Positions 52,341 through 60,378 of a stretch of 64,000 bases of DNA are shown piece after piece. The notes under the pieces are model-generated. The model ran no database searches and was not told the origin of the DNA. It saw only the letters and a list, made by a program, of their open reading frames with translations. Every line of letters starts with the position of its first letter. Within the stretch, counting starts at the first letter, position 1. A program made the translations under genes and the position numbers. Source of the DNA: Bryobacteraceae bacterium (lineage in GTDB: Bacteria; Acidobacteriota; Terriglobia; Bryobacterales; Bryobacteraceae); contig JANWXD010000010.1 of the NCBI GenBank assembly GCA_025055455.1, positions 1 through 64,000 of the forward strand. The letters run 5' to 3'.

Positions 52341-53201
52341 TTATTTCGTTTTTCGCCGCGAGGGCGAAAGACCGAGGGCTTTCAGCTGAGCTTTCGCTTT
52401 TGCCGCCAGTTCGTGGTTCGGAAAGCGTTCAATCAAATTGTAAAATTCGTCCCGAGCCTGGTTGCGCCGCCCCACCTTGAGCAGCGCCATCCCTTTCATG
52501 TAGTGGGCGTCGGGCGTCTTATTATTGTCCGGGTATTTCTCCAGGACCAAGTCGAAGGCGCGGATGGCCTGGTCCATTTCTCCGCGCAAGTAATAGATCT
52601 CGCCGATGTAGAACTGGGCGTTCGGCGCTAGTTCCGTATTGCCGAAGTATTGCAGGTAATCAGTGAACTCTTTGAGGGCGAGTTCCAGATTTCCCCCATT
52701 CTTGTCGCGCAAAGCGTTTTGGTAGAGGCTTTCGGCGGAAAGACCGGGCGGGGGACCGCCGGCGCCCGGAGGCGGCGCCGGCGGGGCCTGCAAGGTGCGG
52801 ACGGCCGTGGAGATGTCCACGATCTGCAACTCGAGCCGGCCCATGCGGCGGTTCAGCTCCGCGACGGATTCCCGCAGGGCCTGAAACTCCCCAGCCAGTT
52901 GATCCACTTTGGTGCCGATGGCCGTGACCGGTCGGCCGACGTTGGCTTCCTGTTCCCGCAGACTCTGGCGGAGGTCGTTGTCGAGCGACGCTACGGCCGT
53001 GTTGGTCCTCGCGGCGGCGTCAACGGCCTGTTGCACCAGCAGATTGAGCCGGTTGAATTGTTCGTCCATCGCGCTCTTGAGCCCGCGGATTTGTTCTCCA
53101 AGAAGGGCGATTTCTCTCTGGAGCTCGACATACTCTTTGCGCTGTGCCGGACAGAGGCACGCTGTGGCCACCAGCGCGAGGGCGGCCCGCCGTGTCGACA
53201 T
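52341..53201 (-). CDS. cpoB: Tol-Pal associated coiled-coil/TPR protein CpoB (YbgF)
   Basis: Periplasmic protein of 286 residues that coordinates Tol-Pal with cell-wall synthesis during division. Signal peptide (MSTRRAALALVATACLCPAQ), a long coiled coil (about 25-140), a Pro-rich linker (APPAPPPGAGGPPPG), then TPR repeats (SLYQNALRDKNGGNLELALKEF in part, FYIGEIYYLRGEMDQAIRAF in part, HYMKGMALLKVGRRNQA). Start at 53201 follows TGGAGG; an in-frame ATG at 53237 overlaps the hairpin. Last tol gene, followed by deoC. Confidence 0.9.
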   Translation of the reverse strand: MSTRRAALALVATACLCPAQRKEYVELQREIALLGEQIRGLKSAMDEQFNRLNLLVQQAVDAAARTNTAVASLDNDLRQSLREQEANVGRPVTAIGTKVDQLAGEFQALRESVAELNRRMGRLELQIVDISTAVRTLQAPPAPPPGAGGPPPGLSAESLYQNALRDKNGGNLELALKEFTDYLQYFGNTELAPNAQFYIGEIYYLRGEMDQAIRAFDLVLEKYPDNNKTPDAHYMKGMALLKVGRRNQARDEFYNLIERFPNHELAAKAKAQLKALGLSPSRRKTK

Positions 53202-53217
53202 GTTTTCCTCCAGCGAA

Positions 53218-53258
53218 ACTGGCGCCGGGCGGGGCATATAGCCGGACCCGGCGCCAGT
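53218..53258 (-). terminator. intercistronic hairpin between pal and cpoB
   Basis: Perfect 12-bp inverted repeat ACTGGCGCCGGG/CCCGGCGCCAGT around a 17-nt loop, placed between the pal stop and the cpoB ribosome-binding site. On the minus strand it is followed by TTTCGC, so it could stop part of the transcripts or protect the 3' end of the pal mRNA from exonucleases. Confidence 0.55.
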
Positions 53259-53279
53259 GGTTCTACGGCCTCGTGTGAC

Positions 53280-54056
53280 CTACTGGCCCGCCACGAAATG
53301 CACCCGCCGGTTGAGCTGCCAGCACTCCTCGTTGCTTTCCGTGCACTGGGGCCGCTCCTTGCCGTAGCTGATGGTCTTGAGCCTGTCGGCCGGAACACCC
53401 AACTGCACGAGAAACTCCTTGGCGGCAGTGGCCCGGCGGTCACCCAGGCCCAGGTTGTACTCGGCGGAGCCCCGTTCGTCGCAGTGGCCTTCGATGACGA
53501 TGGTGGCCTGCGGGTACTCGCGGAAAATCTCCTTGAGCGCATCCGCGTTGCGCGTCAGGGTCACGCGCGCGTCCTCACGGATGTCGTATTTGTCGAAGTC
53601 AAAATACGCATCCTGGACGCGTTTCTCGAGCATCTCACTGAGCGTCACCTTCGGCGCGGGCGGGGGAGGCGGCGGAGGCGGCGGAGGCACAGTGACCGTC
53701 ACCGTGACCGAGCGGCGGTCCTCTCCGCCCGGACCCTTGGCCGTCAGGGTGTAGGTGGTCGTGTCGTTGGGGAAGACCTGACGGCTGCCGCGCGCCGGCA
53801 CGGGGCCAATGCCCTGGTTGATCGAGATGTCGGTGGCGTTGCTCACGTCCCAGCGCAACGTGGCGGACTGTCCCCGCTGAATCGTCGAGGGCTCCGCCGT
53901 GAACTCACTGATGGTCGGCTTGGGGGGCGGCGGAGGAGGCGGCTCTTCCTTCGGAGGCGGCGGGGGCGGCGGAGGCGCGACTTTTTTCCGGCAACCGCCG
54001 GCCGCGAGCAACAGCGAGAATCCCAAGAGTACGATGCTGATCTTGCGCATGTTCAT
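53280..54056 (-). CDS. pal: peptidoglycan-associated lipoprotein Pal (OmpA-like)
   Basis: Lipoprotein of 258 residues. Lipobox LLLAAGGC, then a Pro-rich linker (two long Pro runs), an extra Ig-like beta domain (about 50-125, [21 protein letters not shown] in part) that ordinary Pal proteins lack, and a C-terminal OmpA domain with YFDFDKYDI, IEGHCDERGSAEYNLGLGDRRA in part, and LKTISYGKERP that binds peptidoglycan. Start ATG at 54056 has GAGGT just before it; 54050 is an alternative. Works with TolB upstream and CpoB downstream. Confidence 0.92.
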   Translation of the reverse strand: MNMRKISIVLLGFSLLLAAGGCRKKVAPPPPPPPPKEEPPPPPPPKPTISEFTAEPSTIQRGQSATLRWDVSNATDISINQGIGPVPARGSRQVFPNDTTTYTLTAKGPGGEDRRSVTVTVTVPPPPPPPPPPAPKVTLSEMLEKRVQDAYFDFDKYDIREDARVTLTRNADALKEIFREYPQATIVIEGHCDERGSAEYNLGLGDRRATAAKEFLVQLGVPADRLKTISYGKERPQCTESNEECWQLNRRVHFVAGQ

Positions 54057-54106
54057 CTTGACCTCGGCGTATTGAAATTCCAAACCATCCTATCCCACGC
54101 GGCGTC

Positions 54107-55492
54107 TCACTTCCATACCGGCCGCATGTTGCGGCCCTCGGTGGTGAGCTGCCGCAATTGTGTGCCGTCCGCCAGCATAGTCCAGATTTGGGTGCTGCCG
54201 GAGCGGTCGGAGGAAAAGGCCAAATGCCGCCCGTCGGGCGCCCACACCGGATTTTCGTTCCGGCCGGCGCCGTGCGTGAGCTGGACGAACTCGCGTGTAG
54301 CGACATCCATGACGAAAATGTTGAAGTTTCCCGGAGCGTAACCCCGCGTCCAAGCAAACGCGATATGCTGCCCGTCAGGGTGCCAGGATGGGTTGACAGC
54401 GTCGCCTTCCCCGGGCGTGAGCCGCACGACGTCAGCGCCGTCGATATTCATTTTATAGATCTGGGGCGTCCCGGAACGGCCCGAAACGAAGACGATTTCG
54501 GCGCCGGTTTTGGGATTCACTTTCGGCTCCACGTCAATGGAGTTGGAAAACGTGAGGCGCCGCAACCCGCTGCCGTCCAAATTGGCGATGTAAATCTGGG
54601 CGAAGCGGCCGCCGGCCGTCGAGGAAAACACGATCTGTTTGCCGTCGGGAGTGAAATCCGGCGTGGCGTTCATTGAAGCGTCCTGGTTATAAAAGCTGAG
54701 CCGCGCCCCGGTCAGCAGCGAATGGAGCAGGATCATGGGCCGACCCCGTGCGTAGCTGGTGAACGCCAGCAGCGTGCCGTCCGGGGAGACGGCAGGCATG
54801 AAGCTCAACGAATTGTAGAATGTCAGCCGCTTCTGGTTCGATCCGTCCGGATCCATGGACCAGATCTCGCGCGTGCCCCGGCCGGTGCGGTCCGAATCGA
54901 AGTAAATCTTGGTGCCGAACAGGCTCTTGTAGCCGAACTGGCCCAGGATGTCGGCAGCGAATTCATGAGCGACTTTGCGCGCGCCTTCTTCGTCGAGCGA
55001 CCCGAAGTACAGCTTACCGAGGATCTGTGCGTTGGCCAGATCCGACTGGTTGACGTTGTAGAGCCATGCGAACACAACCAAGCGGTCGCCCTGCACGGCC
55101 GAATACCCGAAGGCGAGGTAGTTCGCGCTCACGGGCGGGTCGGACCAGTCGGTCAGCCACGGGCCCCGTTTCACGATCTCGGGGCGCCCGCCACGCGACG
55201 CAGGTTTGACCATCGGCTCGCGGAAATCCTGCGGGCGCTGCGGGGTCTCCAACGGATACATGCTCTTGGGGACCATGCGGAACAGGCCGGAGGATTCCAG
55301 GTCGCGGAACAGAGTCTCGTTGAAGACTGCCATGTAGCGCTGGGCCTCGCCCGTTCCGCGGAAATCCGGCACGGCGATGGCAGCCCGCTCGCCCTTGACG
55401 ATCTTGATGATGATGTCGCTTTGCTGCTGGGCCGCCACGAGCAAGACAACGGCAGCCACCGAGACGACGGCCTTGGTCAGGGTTATGTTCAT
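54107..55492 (-). CDS. tolB: Tol-Pal translocation protein TolB
   Basis: Periplasmic beta-propeller of 461 residues that shuttles between TolA and Pal. Signal peptide (TKAVVSVAAVVLLVAAQ), TolB N-terminal domain (IAVPDFRGTGEAQRYMAVF in part), and a WD40-like/PD40 propeller with TREIWSMDPDGSNQKRLTF in part, AVSPDGTLLAFTS, FTPDGKQIVFSS, IYKMNIDGADVVRLT, SWHPDGQHIAFAW and WAPDGRHLAFSSDRSG. The start at 55492 overlaps the stop of the TonB-like gene (ATGA), so longer upstream frames were rejected. Confidence 0.93.
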   Translation of the reverse strand: MNITLTKAVVSVAAVVLLVAAQQQSDIIIKIVKGERAAIAVPDFRGTGEAQRYMAVFNETLFRDLESSGLFRMVPKSMYPLETPQRPQDFREPMVKPASRGGRPEIVKRGPWLTDWSDPPVSANYLAFGYSAVQGDRLVVFAWLYNVNQSDLANAQILGKLYFGSLDEEGARKVAHEFAADILGQFGYKSLFGTKIYFDSDRTGRGTREIWSMDPDGSNQKRLTFYNSLSFMPAVSPDGTLLAFTSYARGRPMILLHSLLTGARLSFYNQDASMNATPDFTPDGKQIVFSSTAGGRFAQIYIANLDGSGLRRLTFSNSIDVEPKVNPKTGAEIVFVSGRSGTPQIYKMNIDGADVVRLTPGEGDAVNPSWHPDGQHIAFAWTRGYAPGNFNIFVMDVATREFVQLTHGAGRNENPVWAPDGRHLAFSSDRSGSTQIWTMLADGTQLRQLTTEGRNMRPVWK

Positions 55493-56298
55493 CGCTGCAA
55501 CTGGAACCAGATTTCGATACGCGCCTCGTCGCGTTCGTAGCCGGCTGGCAGCGGCGGGAAGGGGCTGGCGTCGTAAACGGCGCGCAGGGCCGAGTAATCG
55601 AGCGCCTTGTTGCCGCTGGACTGTTCGATCCGGACGTCGGAAGTCCTTCCATTCCGGTGAATCACGAAGGTCACGATCACCGGCGGCGCGCTTCGCAGAT
55701 GGGGATCCACCTGATCCGTGCGCCACTTCTGCGCAATGATCTGCTCGAGTAGGTCGCGGTACCATCCGAAGCGCGTGCCGAACGCGCCGCGGCCGCCGAT
55801 GCCGACGCCTCCCCGGCCGACTTGACCCACCAGCGGAGACGAGAGGGCTCGACCCGCATCGCTGTAGAGCTGACCAGGCGTCTGCTGGGTTTGCGCCGGC
55901 GCCGTGGCAGGACGGGCCGGCCGCGATCGCACGGGGCTTTCAGCAGGACCGCGCAAAGGGATGGCATCGGGTTCGAGCTGGGATTGCAGCCGGGTCTCGC
56001 GCTTCGGCGCCGCCGCCTGGGGGACCGAGGATTCCGTGTCGTTGGCCAACGGATTGGGAAGTCCGCCGCGGGACGGCAAGGGGATCTGGCGGACCGGAGT
56101 GATGCCGACGCTGGAACCGCCAAGCGAGTTGGGATCACCCCAAGTGTCCACGGGACGGCGCTGCACAAGCGTCTGAAACGCCAGCGCGGCGATCACCGCG
56201 GCATGGAGCCCCATCGAGGCCAAGAAAGGCTTTTTGAGGCCTTCGCGCGTGTCCAGGATGTTGGTATGTGTCGCCATCCCGTTCGCCCATGTCTTCAT
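55489..56298 (-). CDS. TolA/TonB-like energy transducer
   Basis: Protein of 269 residues: one N-terminal membrane helix (FLASMGLHAAVIAALAF), a Pro/Arg/Gln-rich periplasmic spacer, and a TonB C-terminal domain (VIVTFVIHRNGRTSDVRIEQSS in part, YSALRAVYDASPFPPLP). By position between tolR and tolB it takes the TolA role; its C-terminal domain is of the TonB type, as is common outside Proteobacteria. Start at 56298 or 56277; neither has a strong ribosome-binding site. Confidence 0.85.
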   Translation of the reverse strand: MKTWANGMATHTNILDTREGLKKPFLASMGLHAAVIAALAFQTLVQRRPVDTWGDPNSLGGSSVGITPVRQIPLPSRGGLPNPLANDTESSVPQAAAPKRETRLQSQLEPDAIPLRGPAESPVRSRPARPATAPAQTQQTPGQLYSDAGRALSSPLVGQVGRGGVGIGGRGAFGTRFGWYRDLLEQIIAQKWRTDQVDPHLRSAPPVIVTFVIHRNGRTSDVRIEQSSGNKALDYSALRAVYDASPFPPLPAGYERDEARIEIWFQLQR

Positions 56299-56328
56299 TC
56301 TAGCCCGAGGGTTGAGGTGTCGGGCAAC

Positions 56329-56778
56329 CTATCGTCGCCGGCGCGCGGCCTCGTCCAGCGGCTGCGTCACCAGGCGTACTTCGATCTTGGCCTCGGCCAG
56401 CTCGCTGACCACTTGCGCGATCGGGTCGTAGATGGTGGCCTTGTCGGCCCGTAGGTAGACGGCCTTCCCGGGGCCGAAGCGCCGGACGACCGCCGCTCCG
56501 AGCTCGTTGATGTTGACCGGTTGTTCGTTCAGGAACAAGCGCCCGTCGCGGGTGATGGTGACGACCGGCAGCTCCTCGGCGCTGTCGCGCACTTGACGCA
56601 CCCTGGGGACTTCCACTTCCAAGCCAAACTCCATGACGTGCGCCGTGAGCATAAAGATGATCAGCAGCACCAGGACCACATCTACCAGAGGGACAACGTT
56701 GATGTCAGAAAGAGACAAGGTGCGGCGGAAGCGGCCGCGGCCGGTCAGCGGTCCACCGGAGTTGGCGGCGAAGGCCAT
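56329..56778 (-). CDS. tolR: TolR/ExbD biopolymer transport protein
   Basis: Inner-membrane protein of 149 residues, one N-terminal helix with the proton-path Asp (LSDINVVPLVDVVLVLLIIFM in part), then a periplasmic domain (VVTITRDGRLFLNEQPV, VYLRADKATIYD). Forms the stator with TolQ. Its ATG shares one base with the tolQ stop (TAATG), so they are co-translated. 30 nt separate it from the TolA-like gene. Confidence 0.93.
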   Translation of the reverse strand: MAFAANSGGPLTGRGRFRRTLSLSDINVVPLVDVVLVLLIIFMLTAHVMEFGLEVEVPRVRQVRDSAEELPVVTITRDGRLFLNEQPVNINELGAAVVRRFGPGKAVYLRADKATIYDPIAQVVSELAEAKIEVRLVTQPLDEAARRRR

Positions 56779-57464
56779 TATCCCTCCTCGAACTGCCGCT
56801 CCGCCACGTTAAGGAACTCCAGCGCAAAGTCCTCCATGCGCGCGGCAAATTCCCGGATCACGTGACCGAAGTGATTGTAAAAAATGGCGGCGGGAATCGC
56901 GGCGGCCAAGCCCGCCGCGGTGGCCACGAGCGCCTCGGAAATCCCGGGCGCCACCGCCCGCAAGCTGGTGCTGCCAGCCTGGCCCAGGGCGTGGAACGCG
57001 TCGATGATGCCCAGCACCGTGCCGAACAATCCGATGAAGGGCGAGACGGAGGCCGTGGTGGCCAGCCAGTTCATGTGCCGCTCCTGGCGGGCCAGCTCCT
57101 CACTGATGCCCAGCTGCAGGGCTCGCTCGAGCGCCAGTTTGTTGGCCAGCGTGCCGCGGCTCTTCACCTGGCGTTCCACCTCTTCGTATCCGAATTCGAA
57201 AACGCCGGCAAGGGGAGAGGCGCGGAACTGTTCCGTGGCCAGCGCGACCTGCTCGAGCCCGTTGGCCTTGCGGAACGCCCGCAGGAACTGGGCGCTGGAC
57301 AGCCGCGCCTTGCGAAATGCGTTCCATTTGGCGAAGATGATCGCCCAGGAAACCACGGAGAAGGCGAGCAGGATCACGAGCACGCCGATGCCAACGGGTG
57401 AGGCGCGACGGATGAGCTCCCACAGACTGATTTGAAGCCACAACGAGGGCGCAAGCGCGGTCAA
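56778..57464 (-). CDS. tolQ: TolQ/ExbB proton-channel family protein
   Basis: Inner-membrane protein of 228 residues with three helices; helix 2-3 region carries TTASVSPFIGLFGTVLGIIDAF in part and APGISEALVATAAGLAAAIPA, the family core. Energises TolA/TolR. The start is TTG at 57464, chosen because GAGAGGAGAATCG gives a strong Shine-Dalgarno; an in-frame extension to 57524 has none. First gene of the tol-pal operon and divergent from recN. Confidence 0.92.
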   Translation of the reverse strand: MTALAPSLWLQISLWELIRRASPVGIGVLVILLAFSVVSWAIIFAKWNAFRKARLSSAQFLRAFRKANGLEQVALATEQFRASPLAGVFEFGYEEVERQVKSRGTLANKLALERALQLGISEELARQERHMNWLATTASVSPFIGLFGTVLGIIDAFHALGQAGSTSLRAVAPGISEALVATAAGLAAAIPAAIFYNHFGHVIREFAARMEDFALEFLNVAERQFEEG

Positions 57465-57523
57465 CGATTCTCCTCTCCTCACACCATGATAGTGCACCCC
57501 GGCGGGCTGACGGGACGAAAACA

Positions 57524-57536
57524 AACCGTAACGGTT
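57524..57536. promoter_or_regulatory. palindrome between tolQ and recN
   Basis: AACCGTAACGGTT is a perfect 13-bp palindrome (centre A) flanked by partly symmetric ACA/TGT. It is 44 nt upstream of the recN ATG, next to the position of a -35. A repressor site is plausible; recN is an SOS gene in many bacteria, but I do not know the acidobacterial LexA box, so identity is open. Confidence 0.35.
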
Positions 57537-57580
57537 GTGTTTGATTCAGCGCGCAGCGGCGCGCCGTATAATGCCCTCGA

Positions 57581-59269
57581 ATGCTGGCCGAGCTCGTGAT
57601 CGAGAACTACGCCGTCATCGAGCGGATTCGCGTGCGCTTCCCTGCCGGGTTGAATGTGCTGACGGGGGAAACCGGAAGCGGCAAGTCCATCGTGGTGGAC
57701 GCGCTGGGCCTGCTGTTGGGGGGCCGGGCTTCGCCCGACATGGTCCGCACGGGCGCCGCCGCCGCCCGCGTCTCGGGCATTTTCGAAATTGGCAAGCGGG
57801 ATCCGGCGCGACGGCTGCTCGAATCGGCGGGCTTCGAAATCGAAGAGGACGAAGTGTTGATCGAGCGGGAGATCCAGGTGGGCGGCAAGTCGCGCGCATT
57901 TCTGGCCAGCCGGCCGGTGACCGTGACGTTGCTGCGCGAGCTGGCCCCCCATCTGGCGGACATTCATGGCCAGCACGACCAACAGGAGTTGTTCGTCCCC
58001 GCGGCCCAGCGCCAGATGCTCGATGCCTTCGCCGGCGCCGGGCTCCTGCGGGAGCAAGTCGCCGCAGCTTGGCAACAATGGCGCGCCTGCCAGGCCGAGC
58101 TCGAGGAGCTCGAGCGGCTGGAGCAGGACAAGTTGCGAATGACAGATCTGTGGAGTTTCCAGCGGCGCGAGATCGAGGAAGCGGCGCCCAAGCCCGGAGA
58201 AGATGCCGCCCTGGAGGCGGAGCGGCGACGGTTACGCAACGTGGCACGGCTCCAAGAAGCCGCCACGGCAGCCTATGAAGCGTTGTACGAATCGCCGGAC
58301 TCGGCGCTGGCGCGGCTGCGGTCCGCGGGTCGGAGGATCGAGGAGCTGGCACGCGTGGAGCCCGAGCTCGCTTCGCTGGCCGACGGACTGCGCGCTGCGG
58401 AGCTTGCGGCCGAAGAGACCGCGCTGGCGCTGCGGGACTACCTGTCGCGGCTGGAGGCAAGTCCGGAGCGCCTGGAAGAAGTGGAGGCGCGTCTGGCCCT
58501 GCTCGACAAATTGAAACGCAAGTACGGAGCGACGCTGGAGCATGTGCTGGCGTATTTGGAGGAGATTCGCCAGCAACTGGAGGCCGCGGAAAACGCCGAG
58601 GCGCGCCGGGCCGGCCTGCGGCGGCAACTGGAGCGGTTGGCCGGCACTTACGAAGAAGCGGCAAACCGGCTCTCGGCGCGGCGTCGCCAAGCCGCCGGGG
58701 AGCTGGAGGCCTGCCTGCAGCAAGAGCTCGCGGCGCTCGCGATGGAGGGAACGGTCTTTCGCGTGGAGCTATCTTCGGGACCGTGGACACCGGCGGGGAC
58801 GGACGAGATCCGGTTTTTGGTTTCGCCCAACCTGGGGGAGGCGCCACGACCGCTGGAACAGGTGGCCTCCGGAGGCGAACTCTCGCGCATCGCGCTGGCG
58901 CTGAAGACCTGCGTGCAGTCCCGCGGCGAACAAGCTCTCGGGGGCCCGCCGCGGACCCTCGTGTTCGACGAAGTGGATGCCGGTATCGGCGGGCGGACAG
59001 CCGAGGCGGTGGGGCGACGGCTGAAGCGGCTGGCCTCGACCCATCAGGTGCTCTGCGTGACGCACCTGCCGCAGATCGCCTGCTTCGCCGATCATCACTA
59101 TTTTGTGAACAAGCGGGAGATCCACGGGCGCACGGCGGCCACGGTGGAGGAGCTGCACGGAGAAGAGCGAATCCGGGAAATCGGGCGCATGCTCAGCGGG
59201 AAGACACTGACTCCGGAAGCGCTGCGACACGCCGAGCGGCTGCTCGAGATGAGTGCTCGAGCGCGCTGA
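57581..59269 (+). CDS. recN: DNA repair protein RecN
   Basis: SMC-like ATPase of 562 residues for double-strand-break repair. Walker A GETGSGKSIVVDALG near residue 30, a long coiled-coil centre (about 155-365) with an insert, the ABC signature ASGGELSRIALALK, Walker B TLVFDEVDAGIGG and the H-loop CVTHLPQIA. A TATAAT at 57567-57572 ends 8 nt before the ATG and no Shine-Dalgarno is present, so the mRNA is probably leaderless. Confidence 0.96.
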   Translation: MLAELVIENYAVIERIRVRFPAGLNVLTGETGSGKSIVVDALGLLLGGRASPDMVRTGAAAARVSGIFEIGKRDPARRLLESAGFEIEEDEVLIEREIQVGGKSRAFLASRPVTVTLLRELAPHLADIHGQHDQQELFVPAAQRQMLDAFAGAGLLREQVAAAWQQWRACQAELEELERLEQDKLRMTDLWSFQRREIEEAAPKPGEDAALEAERRRLRNVARLQEAATAAYEALYESPDSALARLRSAGRRIEELARVEPELASLADGLRAAELAAEETALALRDYLSRLEASPERLEEVEARLALLDKLKRKYGATLEHVLAYLEEIRQQLEAAENAEARRAGLRRQLERLAGTYEEAANRLSARRRQAAGELEACLQQELAALAMEGTVFRVELSSGPWTPAGTDEIRFLVSPNLGEAPRPLEQVASGGELSRIALALKTCVQSRGEQALGGPPRTLVFDEVDAGIGGRTAEAVGRRLKRLASTHQVLCVTHLPQIACFADHHYFVNKREIHGRTAATVEELHGEERIREIGRMLSGKTLTPEALRHAERLLEMSARAR

Positions 59270-59291
59270 CGGGATAGGACTCGCCAGCAGG

Positions 59292-59367
59292 TGGTGGGCC
59301 CTGCAGGATTCGAACCTGCGACCGACGGATTATGAGTCCGCTGCTCTGACCGCTGAGCTAAGGGCCC
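59292..59367 (-). tRNA. tRNA-Ile (CAU anticodon)
   Basis: 76-nt cloverleaf with encoded CCA. Acceptor stem GGGCCCT/AGGGCCC (7 bp), D arm GCTC..GAGC, anticodon stem GCGGA/TCCGT region with loop CTCATAA (anticodon CAT), T arm GCAGG-TTCGAAT-CCTGC. A CAT anticodon could be initiator or elongator Met or Ile2; the overall sequence, with TTAGCTCAG and CTCATAATC, closely follows bacterial tRNA-Ile2, whose C34 is changed to lysidine by TilS to read AUA. Antisense-oriented between recN and a CPBP protease gene. Confidence 0.88.
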
Positions 59368-59430
59368 TTGGAAACAGCTACCTGCCGAAGAAAGTCTAGC
59401 ACGAGACCGCACCGGGCGGGACGGGCCCGG

Positions 59431-59459
59431 TTGACACGCCGCCCGGTCTTCCCTACCTT
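59431..59459 (+). promoter_or_regulatory. sigma70-like promoter of the CPBP protease gene
   Basis: Consensus TTGACA (59431-59436), 17-nt spacer, then TACCTT (59454-59459). The -10 ends 6 nt before the ATG at 59466, so transcription should begin at or next to the start codon; this is the clearest leaderless promoter in the window. Confidence 0.65.
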
Positions 59460-59465
59460 GTAGCC

Positions 59466-60344
59466 ATGCCCACACCCTTGAGGCTGGCGTTCTTGTGTGT
59501 CGTGGCGGGTTTGTTCAGCCGCCGAGTCCAAAGCCGACTCCAGGCGTGGGTGGGCGGCGGCCCCCGGCGGGTTTGGACGGTTCCCGTCGGGCTGGCGTCA
59601 TTGTTGTGGCTCACGCTCTGGCTCGCGGACGCCTGGGGATTTTCGATCGCTGTGGTCGCCGCGGCCCACCTGCTCGTTCCGGCGGCGGTGGTAGTTGCCA
59701 ACCGCCGGCGCTCGGCTGCGCTCGACTTTTGCGCGATTCTGATCCTGTGGCTGCCCATCGAATTCGCTGGGGCGGCGCGCGCGTTGCTGCCAGCCGAGGC
59801 GCAAGGTCTGATCTACGAGATGGCCGAAGCGGCGGCGGTGGTGCTGGCCCTGTTTCTGTTTCTCATCTACCGTCACCTGTCAGGTATGAAGTACAACTTG
59901 CCCGGCACGCTTGGAGACTTCGTCAACCCGTTGCTCGGCTTCCTGGCAGCCGCTTCGATCCTCATCCCGCTCGGCCGCGCCCTTTGCTTTCTCGGGCCGT
60001 TCGGCCTTCCAGAGGCCTTCAGCCCCGTGCATTTCGTCGGAACCTTCGCCGTGATTCTGGCGGGCGTGGCTTTGCCGGAGGAGCTGCTATTCCGCTCGCT
60101 GATTCAAAACCGGCTCATGCAGTGTTGGGGCGAGTCCAACCGAACGCTTCTCGTCGCCGCCCTGATCTTCGGTGCCGCCCACCTCAACAACGGCCCGCAG
60201 CCTCTGCCGAACTGGCGTTACATGATCTTGGCCACGATCGCGGGCTTCCTTTACGGCAAAGTCTTCCAGAGGTCCTCGAGCGTGATGTCTTCCGCTTTGC
60301 TACACGCGCTGGTCAATACAGTTCGCCGGATTTTCTTTCTGTAA
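59466..60344 (+). CDS. CPBP-family intramembrane metalloprotease
   Basis: Integral membrane protein of 292 residues with about eight hydrophobic segments. The Abi/CPBP (CAAX protease and bacteriocin-processing) motifs are present: PEELLFRSLI (EE-x3-R) around residue 205, FGAAHLNNG around 240 and HALVNTV near the end. Eukaryotic relatives cut CAAX-prenylated proteins; bacterial roles are mostly unknown. Monocistronic, with a promoter placing the RNA start at the ATG. Confidence 0.85.
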   Translation: MPTPLRLAFLCVVAGLFSRRVQSRLQAWVGGGPRRVWTVPVGLASLLWLTLWLADAWGFSIAVVAAAHLLVPAAVVVANRRRSAALDFCAILILWLPIEFAGAARALLPAEAQGLIYEMAEAAAVVLALFLFLIYRHLSGMKYNLPGTLGDFVNPLLGFLAAASILIPLGRALCFLGPFGLPEAFSPVHFVGTFAVILAGVALPEELLFRSLIQNRLMQCWGESNRTLLVAALIFGAAHLNNGPQPLPNWRYMILATIAGFLYGKVFQRSSSVMSSALLHALVNTVRRIFFL

Positions 60345-60378
60345 CGGCCCGAAGGACGCGGCACTACAATGAAGGTGT

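Noticed and set aside
59292-59367. Elongator or initiator tRNA-Met
   Set aside because: The anticodon is CAT, but the stem and loop sequences follow tRNA-Ile2; the acceptor stem is fully paired, excluding an initiator-type first-pair mismatch.
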